Assembly (NCBI RefSeq): GCF_900182725.1
Contig: NZ_FXTO01000001.1
Span: 186,001-250,000 of the forward strand
DNA from: Thalassovita litoralis
GTDB taxonomy: Bacteria; Pseudomonadota; Alphaproteobacteria; Rhodobacterales; Rhodobacteraceae
Direction: 5' to 3'
DNA length: 64,000 nucleotides
In this document: piece after piece, positions 34,897 through 44,815 of the stretch
How the letters are laid out: every line of letters begins with the position of its first letter
Numbering within the stretch: the first letter of the stretch is position 1
Notes under the pieces: generated by a model
Database searches by the model: none
What the model was told of the DNA's origin: nothing
Seen by the model: only the letters and a program-made list of their open reading frames with translations
Position numbers and translations under genes: made by a program

Positions 34897-35605
34897 GGCA
34901 CGCTTCGTCCACCTGTGACGGAAAGCCGTCGGCGCGGTCAATGTCAGGCTGCTGCGCAATCTGATAGGGCCGCGACCCATCCGGGCGGATCAGCCGAATG
35001 CGTGGGTCCATCAGGCACAGGCTATGGGTCCATGCGGATTCAGCGGCAAAATCATGCGGCACCTGCCCTGCCTGCCGCCCCCCGGATAACGAGCGGCTGG
35101 CGAAGAAATCGAACCCATAAAGCAACAGGCTGGCATGGGGCATCGCAGCCAGCAACGCCATGACCATGATCCCGGTCGAAGGCCGTGCGCCCAACGTAGC
35201 GGACAGCCCCCCGGACAATTCCGGTGGGGTCAGAAAAAACCGGGAATCACGGGCCAGCGCATAGGACAGATTTTTGCGTTTCGGGGTCATCCATAACAAC
35301 CGCGACGGGGCCGTTCGCGCCAGCGTGGCCGCATCGGGGCGGATCGACATGGCCAGCCAATCGGTACGCGTGCCATGTGTAAACGGCGCAAGCATCGGCG
35401 CCCGGTTCAGCCGCACGATCAGATCGGCGCTTTCAATCTCGGCACCGTGATCCGCCAGCGACAGGGACCGGGCATTGCCAACCAGCGCCACGTTTTTCCC
35501 GCGTATATCATCGTTCAACCGGGCCAGCGGCGCGGAAAACGCGGCCAGCATGGCTTCGTTCCGGCGCAGTTTCGCGATCAGGAAACTCAGACGATCAAGG
35601 GACAT
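34844..35605 (-). CDS. GT29-like sialyltransferase homologue
   Basis: 253 residues. Three elements resemble the sialyl motifs of the eukaryotic-type GT29 family. There is an L-like segment ([20 protein letters not shown], then [12 protein letters not shown]), an S-like segment ([12 protein letters not shown] and LLLYGFDFF), and a VS-like His with Glu five residues on (HDFAAE). Bacterial members are rare compared with GT42, GT52 and GT80; donor and acceptor are unknown. It may modify surface glycan. A tyrosine-phosphatase-like gene is immediately upstream. Confidence 0.75.
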   Translation of the reverse strand: MSLDRLSFLIAKLRRNEAMLAAFSAPLARLNDDIRGKNVALVGNARSLSLADHGAEIESADLIVRLNRAPMLAPFTHGTRTDWLAMSIRPDAATLARTAPSRLLWMTPKRKNLSYALARDSRFFLTPPELSGGLSATLGARPSTGIMVMALLAAMPHASLLLYGFDFFASRSLSGGRQAGQVPHDFAAESAWTHSLCLMDPRIRLIRPDGSRPYQIAQQPDIDRADGFPSQVDEACPTDVGQRRLAPADILRV

Positions 35606-35692
35606 TTCCGGGTCAGCCGTTGCCAGATAAAGACGCGGCAGACCTGCACCCGGCAGGCAACAATGAGATGACGACAGCGCGAATTTTTCGTG

Positions 35693-36373
35693 TCAGGAAG
35701 TCCCGCGCAAAGCCGCAAATTCACGCGCCAAAACATCGGCATCGTATTCGGTAGCGATCCAGTCCGTGATGCTGATCGGGCTTTGGGCGTTGCGGGCGGC
35801 ATACATATCCAGCATGTGATCCAGCACCCCGGCCTTGGACGATTTGACATGCAGATGCCGCAAACCCAATTGTTTGCGGGCCTGTTCCAGCGGCTGCCCC
35901 ATTTGCGTCATCAGATACAGGACCGAGGCCAGACCAGCCCGATCCGCCCCGGATTTGCAATGCATCAGAAACGGGCGTTCCAACGTGGGAAACAGCGCGA
36001 TCAGACGCAGCATTTCATCCCGCTCACATGGTTTTTTGGCGTGCAGACTGACAGGGATCAGGGTGATTCCGTGGCGTTTGCAGGCTTCTTCCTCGAACAG
36101 GTAATGGGCGCGTTGAGCGGTGCCGCGCAGAGTAACAATGGTTTTGATTCCATCACGGGCATAGCGGGCCACACGGGCCGGTCCCGGTTGGTTGGACCGG
36201 AACACCCCCGGCGCGATTTGCGCCTGATTGGTCCACAAATGGCGCAACAGCGCGTGGTCGAACAATTCAAAATGCACCGAGGACAGCAACCGCTGACCGG
36301 GCGTATCAATACGATCCCCAAAAGAGGTGCGGAACCGTCGTTCCCAATCTGCGATGCGTTGCGTCAGCTTCAT
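35693..36373 (-). CDS. tyrosine/dual-specificity phosphatase-like protein
   Basis: 226 residues. It has the CX5R active site in HCKSGADRAGLAS and the upstream general-acid region (PVSLHAKKPCERDE) of the DSP/Siw14-like fold. The start MKLTQRIADWERRFRTSFGD is conserved-looking. It precedes the GT29-like gene by 87 bases in the same direction, so both may act on surface polysaccharide or lipid. Substrate unknown. Confidence 0.85.
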   Translation of the reverse strand: MKLTQRIADWERRFRTSFGDRIDTPGQRLLSSVHFELFDHALLRHLWTNQAQIAPGVFRSNQPGPARVARYARDGIKTIVTLRGTAQRAHYLFEEEACKRHGITLIPVSLHAKKPCERDEMLRLIALFPTLERPFLMHCKSGADRAGLASVLYLMTQMGQPLEQARKQLGLRHLHVKSSKAGVLDHMLDMYAARNAQSPISITDWIATEYDADVLAREFAALRGTS

Positions 36374-36428
36374 CCTGCGCCCGTTCGTTGGTTGCCTGCC
36401 GCGGTGATGCGGCGGGCAACCTGTGCTG

Positions 36429-37439
36429 TCAACCGTTGGCGCGGGGCAAAATCTGTTCGGCGGGGCGGATCATGCCGGTTTCGATGCCACGCCAGTTACG
36501 GATGACCGCATTCATCCGTTTACGGGTTGCCGGGTGTTCCGCATCCAGCAGGCCATGCCTGACCAGCAGCGCCGCAATCGCGCATTCCGCGCCGCGCGTC
36601 GTACCGTCCGCCACTTTTAGCGCAATACCCCAGCCTTTTTCAGGGATAATGGCGATAAAGAATGCCTCGGCCCCGGTTTTCAGGGCAACACGTCCGTCCA
36701 TCGCCCGCATCAGTTCAGTACAAGCGCGGCCTTCACCGGCGACCAATTCGGGATAGGCCACCATTGCATCCCGCAGGCGGGCGGCGGCACTGGCACGAAC
36801 GCCCTGCCCCTCTTTGGCATTGGCATAAAAGGCCATCGCGCGGGCCATACCCAGCAGCGAGGTGGCAAAATTCGGGGCAGAACAGCCATCAATCCCAAAA
36901 CCGGGGCTGGCTTCCTGTGTCAAATCCTCGAACCCGTCCAAGACGGCCCTTTGAATGGGGTGGTCGGTTTGCACATATTCGGGATCACCGCCGATATGTT
37001 TGTTCAAGGTCAGAAACCCCGAATGTTTGCCCGAACAGTTGTTGTGATACTGGCAAGGCGCATCATGGGCGCAGATCAGCGCATCGCGGGCTTCCTTGTC
37101 ACCGGGTTCCTGCGGGCCACAGCGGAAATCATCGTCCGTCATGCCGATATGATCCAGCCACGCCCGAACCCGATCCGTATGGATGGCCGCCCCATTATGC
37201 GACGCACAGGCCAGCGCCAGTTGTTCCTGCCCCAACCCAAAGGCATCAGCGGCACCACTTTCGATCAACGGCAAAGCCTGAAGCATTTTGGATGAGCTGC
37301 GCGGCAGCACAGTCACACTGGGATCGCCCCATGCTTCAACGATCTGGCCGGTGCCGTCCACGATGACCGCATGACCCAAATGGACGCTTTCCAAAAACGG
37401 ACCACGCCAGATTTCAGCAAGGGGAACAGGCTGCACCAT
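36429..37439 (-). CDS. asparaginase, type III (ReAV-like)
   Basis: 336 residues. It has the SSSKMLQALPL motif (catalytic Ser-x-x-Lys type), the HNGAA and HNNCSGKHSGFL segments with the zinc-binding Cys/Lys, and GIDGCSAPNFA. This matches the Rhizobium etli ReAV asparaginase class, which hydrolyses L-asparagine. It starts MVQPVPLAEIWRG. It is divergent from the IalB gene. Confidence 0.9.
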   Translation of the reverse strand: MVQPVPLAEIWRGPFLESVHLGHAVIVDGTGQIVEAWGDPSVTVLPRSSSKMLQALPLIESGAADAFGLGQEQLALACASHNGAAIHTDRVRAWLDHIGMTDDDFRCGPQEPGDKEARDALICAHDAPCQYHNNCSGKHSGFLTLNKHIGGDPEYVQTDHPIQRAVLDGFEDLTQEASPGFGIDGCSAPNFATSLLGMARAMAFYANAKEGQGVRASAAARLRDAMVAYPELVAGEGRACTELMRAMDGRVALKTGAEAFFIAIIPEKGWGIALKVADGTTRGAECAIAALLVRHGLLDAEHPATRKRMNAVIRNWRGIETGMIRPAEQILPRANG

Positions 37440-37628
37440 GATCGTTTCCTTCTACTTTCGAGTTCAACTCTGTGCGAAATTCCGCCAATGGCTCTTTCGT
37501 CGATGGCGAATTTCGGGCTAATATTGCATTGTCGAGACGAAAATGACGCGTCAGCCAAGAATGTCCATAACAGAAAGCGGCGCGTCGGACAGCATATTGA
37601 GGCAATTCACAGCTTGGAGGCTGGAAGA

Positions 37629-38156
37629 ATGGGATCACCTTTTGTTGGCGCATTGGCCGGGGCTGTAATGGCACTGGCGGCAACAGGTGTTTGGGCGCAA
37701 GAGTCGAGCGATAACCAAGTGGCCGCGAAAACCGACTGGAGCGTTTTTGAAGACAAAGACCCCAAGGAATGCTGGGCGGTATCGTCGCCCAAGGAAACCG
37801 TGAACACCAAGGACGGGCGCGTGGTCGCCGTGCGCCGGGGGGATATTTTGCTGATGGCATTCTATCGCCCGGCAGCCGGGGTAAAGGGGCAACTGACCTT
37901 TACCGGCGGCTATCCCTTCGCGCCCAGCGTGCCGGTCACGCTGGATGTGGATGGCGACGTGTTTGAACTGTTCAGCGAAGGGGAATGGGCCTGGCCCGCC
38001 TCGGCCGGGGATGATGCCAAAATCATCGCATCCCTGAAACGTGGCACCAAGGCGGTTTTGACCGCCCGTTCGGCACGCGGAACGCAGACCAAGGACACCT
38101 TCAGCCTGCTGGGTTTCACCGCGGCTGTGGAAGAGGCGGAAAAGCGCTGTAACTGA
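37629..38156 (+). CDS. invasion-associated locus B (IalB) family protein
   Basis: 175 residues starting MGSPFVGALAGAVMALAATG, a signal peptide ending VWAQE. The mature part has the IalB pattern (DWSVFEDKDPKECWAVSSP, a C-terminal Cys in EKRCN). It is periplasmic and its function in free-living bacteria is unknown. GGAGG lies 8 bases before the ATG at 37629; frames further upstream overlap the asparaginase promoter. Confidence 0.88.
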   Translation: MGSPFVGALAGAVMALAATGVWAQESSDNQVAAKTDWSVFEDKDPKECWAVSSPKETVNTKDGRVVAVRRGDILLMAFYRPAAGVKGQLTFTGGYPFAPSVPVTLDVDGDVFELFSEGEWAWPASAGDDAKIIASLKRGTKAVLTARSARGTQTKDTFSLLGFTAAVEEAEKRCN

Positions 38157-38180
38157 TCCGATTTCGGTTCGGTGTAGATG

Positions 38181-38205
38181 CGGCCCCCGCTGTGGGGCCG
38201 TTTTT
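38181..38205 (+). terminator. terminator after the IalB gene
   Basis: CGGCCCC/GGGGCCG stem followed by TTTTTG. Confidence 0.85.
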
Positions 38206-38282
38206 GCATTTGCAACTTATCTTTTGGCTTTCGCCGAAGAATCCTATATGTGGCCTGTTCATCCCGAAAAAGGACATGTGCG

Positions 38283-39473
38283 ATGTCGGCCTCGACCCCG
38301 ATTACCCAAGACGTAATGACCATTCCCCGCAAGCTGCCCGAAGGGCCAGTGAATCTTGTGGGGTTGACGCGCGACCAGTTGCGGCAGGCGTTGCTGGACA
38401 TGGGAACACCTGAAAAGCAGGTGAAGATGCGGGTCAATCAGGTCTGGCAATGGATTTACCAGTGGGGCGTGCGCGATTTCGACGCGATGACTAATCTGGC
38501 AAAAACCTATCGGGCGCAACTGGCCGAACATTTCGTGGTCGACATCCCGGAAATGGTTTCAAAGCAGGTATCGGCGGACGGGACACGGAAATACCTGGTG
38601 CGGATTGCAGGGGGGCACGAGGTTGAGGTCGTGTATATCCCCGAAACCGATCGCGGAACGCTGTGTGTCAGTTCACAGGTGGGTTGCACCCTGACCTGTT
38701 CGTTCTGCCATACCGGCACGCAAAAGCTGGTGCGCAACCTGACCGCCGGGGAAATCGTGGGGCAGATCATGATGGCCCGCGACGATCTGGACGAATGGCC
38801 CGAACCGGGCGTGGGAACGGGCGACGCAGGTCCGCGCCTGCTGTCCAACGTGGTGCTGATGGGCATGGGCGAACCGCTGTATAATTTCGACAACGTGCGC
38901 AATGCGATGAAAATCGCTATGGATGGCGAAGGCATTTCCCTGTCGCGCCGCCGCATCACCCTGTCCACCAGCGGCGTTGTGCCGGAAATCGCCAAATGCG
39001 CCGAAGAAATCGGCTGTATGCTGGCGGTATCGTTCCACGCCACCACGGACGAGGTGCGCGATAAACTGGTGCCGATCAACAAACGCTGGAATATCAAGGA
39101 ACTGCTGGACGCACTGCGGGCCTATCCGAAACTGTCCAACAGCGAACGGATCACGTTTGAATATGTGATGCTGAAAGACGTGAATGACAGCGACGACGAT
39201 GCCCGCCGTCTGGTGAAACTGATTCAGGGCATTCCGGCCAAGATCAACCTGATCCCGTTCAACGAATGGCCCGGCAGCCCCTATCAGCGGTCGGACTGGG
39301 CGCGGATCGAAAAATTCGCCGACATCATTTACAAGGCCGGATATGCCAGCCCGATCCGCACCCCGCGCGGCGAAGATATCATGGCCGCCTGTGGTCAGTT
39401 GAAATCGGCCACCGAACGCGCCCGCAAATCCCGCGCCCAGATCGAGGCCGAGGCGGGGCTGTCGCAACAATAA
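38283..39473 (+). CDS. rlmN: 23S rRNA A2503 / tRNA A37 C2-methyltransferase
   Basis: 396 residues, a radical-SAM enzyme. The cluster motif CTLTCSFC, the Cys near the C-terminus (MAACGQL), and [12 protein letters not shown] with [13 protein letters not shown] are all present. I chose [10 protein letters not shown] at 38283, because the ORF upstream of it lies in the terminator and promoter of the gene. It is followed by a terminator. Confidence 0.96.
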   Translation: MSASTPITQDVMTIPRKLPEGPVNLVGLTRDQLRQALLDMGTPEKQVKMRVNQVWQWIYQWGVRDFDAMTNLAKTYRAQLAEHFVVDIPEMVSKQVSADGTRKYLVRIAGGHEVEVVYIPETDRGTLCVSSQVGCTLTCSFCHTGTQKLVRNLTAGEIVGQIMMARDDLDEWPEPGVGTGDAGPRLLSNVVLMGMGEPLYNFDNVRNAMKIAMDGEGISLSRRRITLSTSGVVPEIAKCAEEIGCMLAVSFHATTDEVRDKLVPINKRWNIKELLDALRAYPKLSNSERITFEYVMLKDVNDSDDDARRLVKLIQGIPAKINLIPFNEWPGSPYQRSDWARIEKFADIIYKAGYASPIRTPRGEDIMAACGQLKSATERARKSRAQIEAEAGLSQQ

Positions 39474-39507
39474 CCGTCTTTGGCGGCGACTGTTTCAAAT
39501 TTCACAT

Positions 39508-39531
39508 AAATGCCCCATTTCGGGGCATTTT
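39508..39531 (+). terminator. terminator after rlmN
   Basis: AATGCCCC/GGGGCATT stem followed by TTT. Confidence 0.8.
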
Positions 39532-39588
39532 GCGCCCGAATCCAGCAACAGACTGTTTCCAGTAACAAGTTCCACTGGAGACAGAACA

Positions 39589-39798
39589 ATGCAGAAAATC
39601 GAAACGATCACCCCCGCCATCAGCAACAGCGTGCTGGAATTGGTCCGTCAGGAACGGATGAAATCGGTATCCGTGCGCGAATGGAAATTCCGGCTGATGG
39701 GCTACGGCTATCGCGTGATGGACACCGACCACGGCGAAGTGATTGCCAACCTGCGCAAACAGGAAATCTGCGCGGTTCCGGCGGACCTGCTGCACTGA
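39589..39798 (+). CDS. small conserved-looking protein of unknown function
   Basis: 69 residues starting MQKIETITPAISNSVLELVR. It is predicted mixed alpha/beta with a basic Trp-containing core (VREWKFRLMGYGYRVMDTDH). TGGAGACAG precedes the ATG. It is a single gene between two terminators and looks like a free-standing regulator or RNA-binding protein; I do not recognise a family. Confidence 0.75.
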   Translation: MQKIETITPAISNSVLELVRQERMKSVSVREWKFRLMGYGYRVMDTDHGEVIANLRKQEICAVPADLLH

Positions 39799-39865
39799 AC
39801 TGAACACATCACGGTCCCGCGCGGAATCAAGGCCCAAGGCCGCCGCGCGACCCCGTTCCCAGCGG

Positions 39866-40711
39866 TCAGCGACCGGGAATAACGTCGCGTTTCTGACCAG
39901 CGCCTTCCCAGTTGTGCAATGCCTCGAACGCCTCCTCGGCGGTTTCGACATAACGGAACAGGTCCAGATCTTCGGGGCTGATGGTTCCGGCATCGGCCAA
40001 TGCCTGCCAGTTGATGATGTTGCACCAGAAATCACAGCCAAACAGCAGGAACGGCACCCGCTTCATGCGTCCGGTCTGGATCAGGGTCAGCGCCTCGAAC
40101 ATCTCATCCAAAGTACCGAACCCACCGGGGAACACACAGATCGCATTCGCCCGCATCAGGAAATGCATTTTGCGGATCGCGAAATAGTGGAAATTGAAAC
40201 ACAGGTCCGGCGTCACATGGGCGTTGGGGGCTTGTTCGTGTGGCAGCACGATATTCAACCCGATGGAAATCCCCCCGGCCTGCGCCGCACCTTGGTTCCC
40301 GGCCTCCATCACACCGGGGCCGCCGCCGGTGCAAATGATGTTATCATGCTTGCCCGTGGACAAAGATTCCTGCGTGACCATATAGGCGAATTTGCGGGCT
40401 TCTTCGTGATATTTGGACAACCCCGCCAACGTTTCGGTTTTCGCCGTATGCTTTTGATCCGGCGCAGGAACACGCGCACCGCCGAACAGGACCACGGTGC
40501 TTTCAACCCCGTATTCATCCAGCATCAGTTGCGGTTTCAGCAGTTCCAGTTGCAGCCGCACCGGGCGCAATTCATCGCGGCACATGAAATCGAAATCATC
40601 GAACGCCAGCCTGTAGGAAGGCGCGCGCGTCTGCGCGGTGTCCGGCACCTCTCGGGCGGTGGTGCGGTCGATATGAGCATCGCGGAACGGGCTGGTGCGG
40701 TCGTCTTTCAT
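39866..40711 (-). CDS. LOG-family protein (nucleotide 5'-monophosphate phosphoribohydrolase)
   Basis: 281 residues with the Rossmann-like LOG fold: VVLFGGARVP, IICTGGGPGVMEAGNQGA and the hallmark PGGFGTLDEMFE, preceded by RKMHFLMRA. LOG enzymes cleave cytokinin riboside or other nucleoside monophosphates. The N-terminal 60 residues are an extension seen in the longer subgroup. Confidence 0.9.
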   Translation of the reverse strand: MKDDRTSPFRDAHIDRTTAREVPDTAQTRAPSYRLAFDDFDFMCRDELRPVRLQLELLKPQLMLDEYGVESTVVLFGGARVPAPDQKHTAKTETLAGLSKYHEEARKFAYMVTQESLSTGKHDNIICTGGGPGVMEAGNQGAAQAGGISIGLNIVLPHEQAPNAHVTPDLCFNFHYFAIRKMHFLMRANAICVFPGGFGTLDEMFEALTLIQTGRMKRVPFLLFGCDFWCNIINWQALADAGTISPEDLDLFRYVETAEEAFEALHNWEGAGQKRDVIPGR

Positions 40712-40798
40712 CTGGGTTTCCCTGCTTGCGCCTGTCCCTCAGACCTATAGGTTTGGCCCGGACTTTGCCAGTCACGGTTTGGACAGAAGGGGCCTGCG

Positions 40799-41722
40799 AT
40801 GGAATGGAAACCGGCAATTGAAACGGCGATGCAACGCATCCGCCCGCATGTCACCCGCACCCCGGTGTTGGCATTCAACGGCTTTGGACTGGGTTATCCG
40901 ATCCAGATGAAACTGGAACAGATGCAGCATACCGGCAGTTTCAAGGCACGGGGCGCGTTCAACACGCTGCTAAAAGGTGACGTACCGGCGGCCGGTTTGG
41001 TGGCGGCATCCGGCGGCAATCACGGTGCGGCGGTGGCCTATGCGGCGGCGCAACTGGGGCATAAGGCGCGGATTTATGTACCGGAAATTGCCGGGCCATC
41101 GAAAATTGCGCTGATCCGCGATCAGGGGGCTGATCTGGTGGTGGTGCCGGGGGCCTATGCCAATGCGTTGGAGCAGGCACAGGCCTACGAACGGGACACT
41201 GGCGCGATGCAAATCCACGCCTATGACGCCCCCGGCACGCTGGAAGGCCAAGGCACCGTGATGCTGGAATGGGAAGAACAAGGACTGGATGCCGATACGG
41301 TGCTGATCGCCGTGGGTGGCGGCGGTTTGATCGGCGGGGCGCTGGCTTGGCTGAACGGACGGCGCAAGGTGGTGGCGGTAGAACCCGAACAGGCAGCGAC
41401 CCTGCATAACGCGCTGGCGCATGGCCCGGATACCGCAACCGACGTGTCGGGCGTCGCCGCAAATGCGCTGGGGGCGCGGGTGATTGGGCGGATGTGTTAC
41501 GATCTGGCGCAATCGGTGGGCGTGCAGTCCGTGCTGGTGCCGGATCAGGCCATTGTTACGGCGCAACGCGCCTTGTGGCGCGAGGCCCGGCAATTGGTGG
41601 AACCGGCAGGTGCGGCAGCCCTGTCGGCGCTGATCAGCGGGGCGTATCGGCCCGAACCCGGCGAACGCGTGGCAGTGCTGGTGTGCGGTGCCAATATCGC
41701 ACCCGATCCATTTACCGGATAA
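40799..41722 (+). CDS. threonine/serine dehydratase (PLP-dependent)
   Basis: 307 residues of fold type II. The PLP lysine is in HTGSFKARGAFN, the Asn contact in AASGGNHGAAVAYAA and the Gly-rich phosphate loop in AVGGGGLIGG. There is no C-terminal ACT domain, so it is catabolic-like or serine/threonine ammonia-lyase rather than full-length IlvA. Confidence 0.88.
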   Translation: MEWKPAIETAMQRIRPHVTRTPVLAFNGFGLGYPIQMKLEQMQHTGSFKARGAFNTLLKGDVPAAGLVAASGGNHGAAVAYAAAQLGHKARIYVPEIAGPSKIALIRDQGADLVVVPGAYANALEQAQAYERDTGAMQIHAYDAPGTLEGQGTVMLEWEEQGLDADTVLIAVGGGGLIGGALAWLNGRRKVVAVEPEQAATLHNALAHGPDTATDVSGVAANALGARVIGRMCYDLAQSVGVQSVLVPDQAIVTAQRALWREARQLVEPAGAAALSALISGAYRPEPGERVAVLVCGANIAPDPFTG

Positions 41723-41836
41723 CGGAACCAGCAAGACAAACGGTGTACCCGTGCATACCCACAGGCGCATTGCGCGGGGGGGCGCGGGGCCTTATAGGCT
41801 ATGCCAAGTTTGAATTGCCTATTAAGGGAGAGACCC

Positions 41837-42664
41837 ATGTCGAACGCCCAGTTGGAAGCTGCGATCGAAGCCGCGTGGGACGCGCGCGATACCATTACCC
41901 CCGCCACCACCGGCGAAACCCGCGATGCCATCGAAGCCACGCTGAACGCGCTGGATTCGGGATCGTTGCGCGTGGCGGAAAAGCAGGCGGACGGCAACTG
42001 GCATGTGAACCAGTGGGCGAAAAAGGCCGTGTTGCTGGGCTTCCGGCTGAAGGACATGGAAATCCAATCGGGCGGCCCGCAAGGCGGCGGCTGGTGGGAC
42101 AAGGTGGACAGCAAGTTCCTGAACTGGGACGAAGCACAGTGGAAATCCGCCGGGTTCCGCGCCGTGCCGAACTGCATTGTTCGCAAATCCGCCTTTATCG
42201 CGCCGGGCGTGGTGCTGATGCCGTCCTTTGTGAACCTTGGTGCCTATGTGGACAGCGGCACGATGGTGGACACCTGGGCCACGGTGGGTAGCTGCGCCCA
42301 GATCGGTAAAAACGTCCACCTGTCGGGTGGCGTTGGCATTGGCGGCGTGCTGGAACCGATGCAGGCCGGACCGACCATCATCGAAGATAACTGCTTTATC
42401 GGGGCACGCTCCGAGGTGGTCGAAGGCGTGATCGTCCGCGAAGGGTCCGTGCTGGGCATGGGCGTGTATATCGGCCAGTCGACCAAGATCGTGGACCGCG
42501 AAACCGGCGAAGTGATGTACGGCGAAGTCCCCGCCGGATCGGTTGTGGTATCCGGGTCGATGCCCTCGAAAAACGGTGTGCATCTGTATTGCGCCGTAAT
42601 CGTGAAACGGGTGGACGCGAAAACGCGCTCGAAAACCTCGATCAACGATTTGCTGCGCGACTGA
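41837..42664 (+). CDS. dapD: tetrahydrodipicolinate N-succinyltransferase
   Basis: 275 residues. A left-handed beta-helix acyltransferase of the succinylase branch of lysine/DAP synthesis. The hexapeptide repeats run from [20 protein letters not shown] to [23 protein letters not shown] precedes the ATG at 41837. It acts in the same pathway as dapF at 4.3 kb. Confidence 0.96.
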   Translation: MSNAQLEAAIEAAWDARDTITPATTGETRDAIEATLNALDSGSLRVAEKQADGNWHVNQWAKKAVLLGFRLKDMEIQSGGPQGGGWWDKVDSKFLNWDEAQWKSAGFRAVPNCIVRKSAFIAPGVVLMPSFVNLGAYVDSGTMVDTWATVGSCAQIGKNVHLSGGVGIGGVLEPMQAGPTIIEDNCFIGARSEVVEGVIVREGSVLGMGVYIGQSTKIVDRETGEVMYGEVPAGSVVVSGSMPSKNGVHLYCAVIVKRVDAKTRSKTSINDLLRD

Positions 42665-42689
42665 TCCGATTGGTCATGACTGATGATGA

Positions 42690-42717
42690 AACGCGCCCTA
42701 ATCGGGGCGCGTTTTTT
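42690..42717 (+). terminator. terminator after dapD
   Basis: ACGCGCCC/GGGGCGCGT stem with a TTTTTT tract. Confidence 0.88.
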
Positions 42718-42726
42718 ATTGCGGTT

Positions 42727-44301
42727 TCACGCGCTGCGCAAAAGCACACGTGTTTCATAAGGGCGCAATGACAAGCGCGCAGCCGGACCATAGCCAACCC
42801 CGGATATATCGACCAGCCCCGGCATCAACCGCAGGATTTCACAACGCGTATCTGGATCGAAACTGCCCAGCGTTTCGTTCCCCGGATGATAGCTTTCACT
42901 GAACAATCCATTCGCGGTAACGATTTCATGCTGATCAAACAGCAAATGAACATAGGTCACGGGCCGACCATCCTGTCGCCGGGAAACCCCCGGACGCCCC
43001 AGCAAATCCTGCGCTTTAATCAGAAGTTCCGTTTCCCCAAACAACAAAGCGGCCCGCGGCCCATGCCACAGAATGCGGTGGTTTGGTGAAAACTCGACAT
43101 TCCCATGCGGACCCAAAACCCCCGCCGCGAAACGCACGGGCGCATCCACACCAGCAGCAAAGCGTTTACTGGTGCCAATCCAGCGCAGGGGTTGTAGCCC
43201 GTTATCACGGGTCCGCACCAGATCACCGGGGCGCAAGGTTTCCACCGGCACCGCCCCGCGCGGCGTATCAATCAGCGTGCCAGCGGTAAAACAGGGCGTC
43301 GTTTGCAGCGCCACATAGCCAATATCGGTATTTCCGTCGACGTCTGTTACCTCGTAGGTAAAGGTTGTAGTCCCGATGTCGCTATCTGCCAAAAGCGTAA
43401 TCGTACCATCGGCATTCAGGGTAATCACTTCCCCGGTCGCAAGCGTGACAGTATCGCCTGCTATCACTGGTTGCCCATTGATCATGGTAATTGTCAGCGA
43501 TGGCCCAATGACCGATACATCATTTCCCAGAAGATCGAATTCCCCGGCTCCATCCATGGTGATCGTCAGTTCATCATCCCCGGCAATCATCGCGCATTGC
43601 ACCGAATCTCCGGCGATCATCAGGTTGCTATCATAAAATTCATCACCAGCATCCGCGATGCCGATACGAATGGTATTCACCTCACCAGCAATAACGGGGG
43701 CGTCCAGAGACAGGGTGATCGTGAACCCATCCATTTCCGTATTCGCCACTTCGGAATCAGCGGGGTTATCGACATACAGGTTTTCGTTTGAACTATCGTT
43801 GATGTTGTCGATGGTAATATCACCTTCGCCCACCCGAAGTTCGGCCTGCACCCCATTCACCCAAATCCCGACGACATCGTTGAACCCTGATCCGACATAT
43901 TCCAGATATTCCTCGGACGAGAAGGTGATCTGCATCGTCAGCATCGTGCCATCAGGGATGAACGATGCCTCAAATACTGCGGCGTCGAAGGTAGAGGTTC
44001 CCGCGATCCCGCTTAGCCCAATATCACCTACAGTATTCATCACACCCGATGTATCCGCAGATATATTGGCGTCACCCGTGCTGTTGGTGATGGATGTGGC
44101 GTATCCCGTGGACAGAATAACCCCGGTGTCAGACGGCGTAACACCGGGCGCCACGCTATCGCCATTGCTAAAAATCCCCGAAGAATCTGCCGCGCCGGTA
44201 TAGCTGGCTGAAACGATCTGCACGCCCGTGCCAAACATTTCTTCGGCCATATCCATCGCCGTGGCAGTGGTATCAATCGGCAATTCTGCGGCTGTGGTCA
44301 C
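42727..44301 (-). CDS. secreted protein with choice-of-anchor-type domain and Hint domain
   Basis: 524 residues. The N-terminal 250 residues are acidic and Ser/Thr/Asn-rich, resembling choice-of-anchor L modules (SSEEYLEYVGSGFNDVVGIW, IRIGIADAGDEFYDSNLMIA). A cadherin-like beta repeat follows, then a Hint_2 (Hedgehog/intein) domain from PCFTAGTLIDTPRGAVPVE to the VDISGVGYG-LRPYETRVLL end. No cleavable signal is seen, so type I secretion is likely. I chose the GTG at 44301 because AAGGAAGGGG precedes it; the longer ATG frame from 44454 lies in the promoter of the divergent gene. Confidence 0.82.
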   Translation of the reverse strand: MTTAAELPIDTTATAMDMAEEMFGTGVQIVSASYTGAADSSGIFSNGDSVAPGVTPSDTGVILSTGYATSITNSTGDANISADTSGVMNTVGDIGLSGIAGTSTFDAAVFEASFIPDGTMLTMQITFSSEEYLEYVGSGFNDVVGIWVNGVQAELRVGEGDITIDNINDSSNENLYVDNPADSEVANTEMDGFTITLSLDAPVIAGEVNTIRIGIADAGDEFYDSNLMIAGDSVQCAMIAGDDELTITMDGAGEFDLLGNDVSVIGPSLTITMINGQPVIAGDTVTLATGEVITLNADGTITLLADSDIGTTTFTYEVTDVDGNTDIGYVALQTTPCFTAGTLIDTPRGAVPVETLRPGDLVRTRDNGLQPLRWIGTSKRFAAGVDAPVRFAAGVLGPHGNVEFSPNHRILWHGPRAALLFGETELLIKAQDLLGRPGVSRRQDGRPVTYVHLLFDQHEIVTANGLFSESYHPGNETLGSFDPDTRCEILRLMPGLVDISGVGYGPAARLSLRPYETRVLLRSA

Positions 44302-44446
44302 GCTTGTCCCCTTCCTTACTCTTTGCGCAGGGGATAATGGCAAAGGGTTCACGAACCCTTTCAGCCCAACGGTATTTCCCAACAATTCAAGGCAAATACG
44401 AAACGTCTGCTTGACCGGACAGAAGCGGGCGCGTAAGGCGCACAGC

Positions 44447-44803
44447 ATGAGCAAGGAAGCAAAAGTATCGCGCCAGAAGGTTTATACCTTGCTGGTTCAG
44501 GTCGGCCGCAAAGACGGCGACGGGCTGCCCAAAGGATCATCCGGGGCGGCGCTGATGTGCTATGCCAGCGGCGTGGACGAGGCAGAAGCGGTGCGCGAAA
44601 CCGTGGCAATCCTGAAACAGGCCGATCTGGCCCCGCTGGATGTGACCGGCTACGGCACGCTGGACGAACGGCTGGACCAAGGTCATGACGTGGACGAGGA
44701 CGAACGCACGCTGATGCAGCGGGCGCTGGATGAAAATTCTGTCATCGTGGCCCAGATGACCCCGTTTTTCGGCGATGATGGCGGCGACACGCCGAAACAT
44801 TAA
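44447..44803 (+). CDS. conserved-looking small protein of unknown function
   Basis: 118 residues starting MSKEAKVSRQKVYTLLVQVG. An N-terminal beta segment is followed by a helix (VDEAEAVRETVAILKQADL), then an acidic segment rich in Asp/Glu. It is soluble with no signal. It is convergent with pncB 12 bases away and divergent from the Hint gene. I do not recognise a function. Confidence 0.75.
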   Translation: MSKEAKVSRQKVYTLLVQVGRKDGDGLPKGSSGAALMCYASGVDEAEAVRETVAILKQADLAPLDVTGYGTLDERLDQGHDVDEDERTLMQRALDENSVIVAQMTPFFGDDGGDTPKH

Positions 44804-44815
44804 ACCCGGTTCGGA

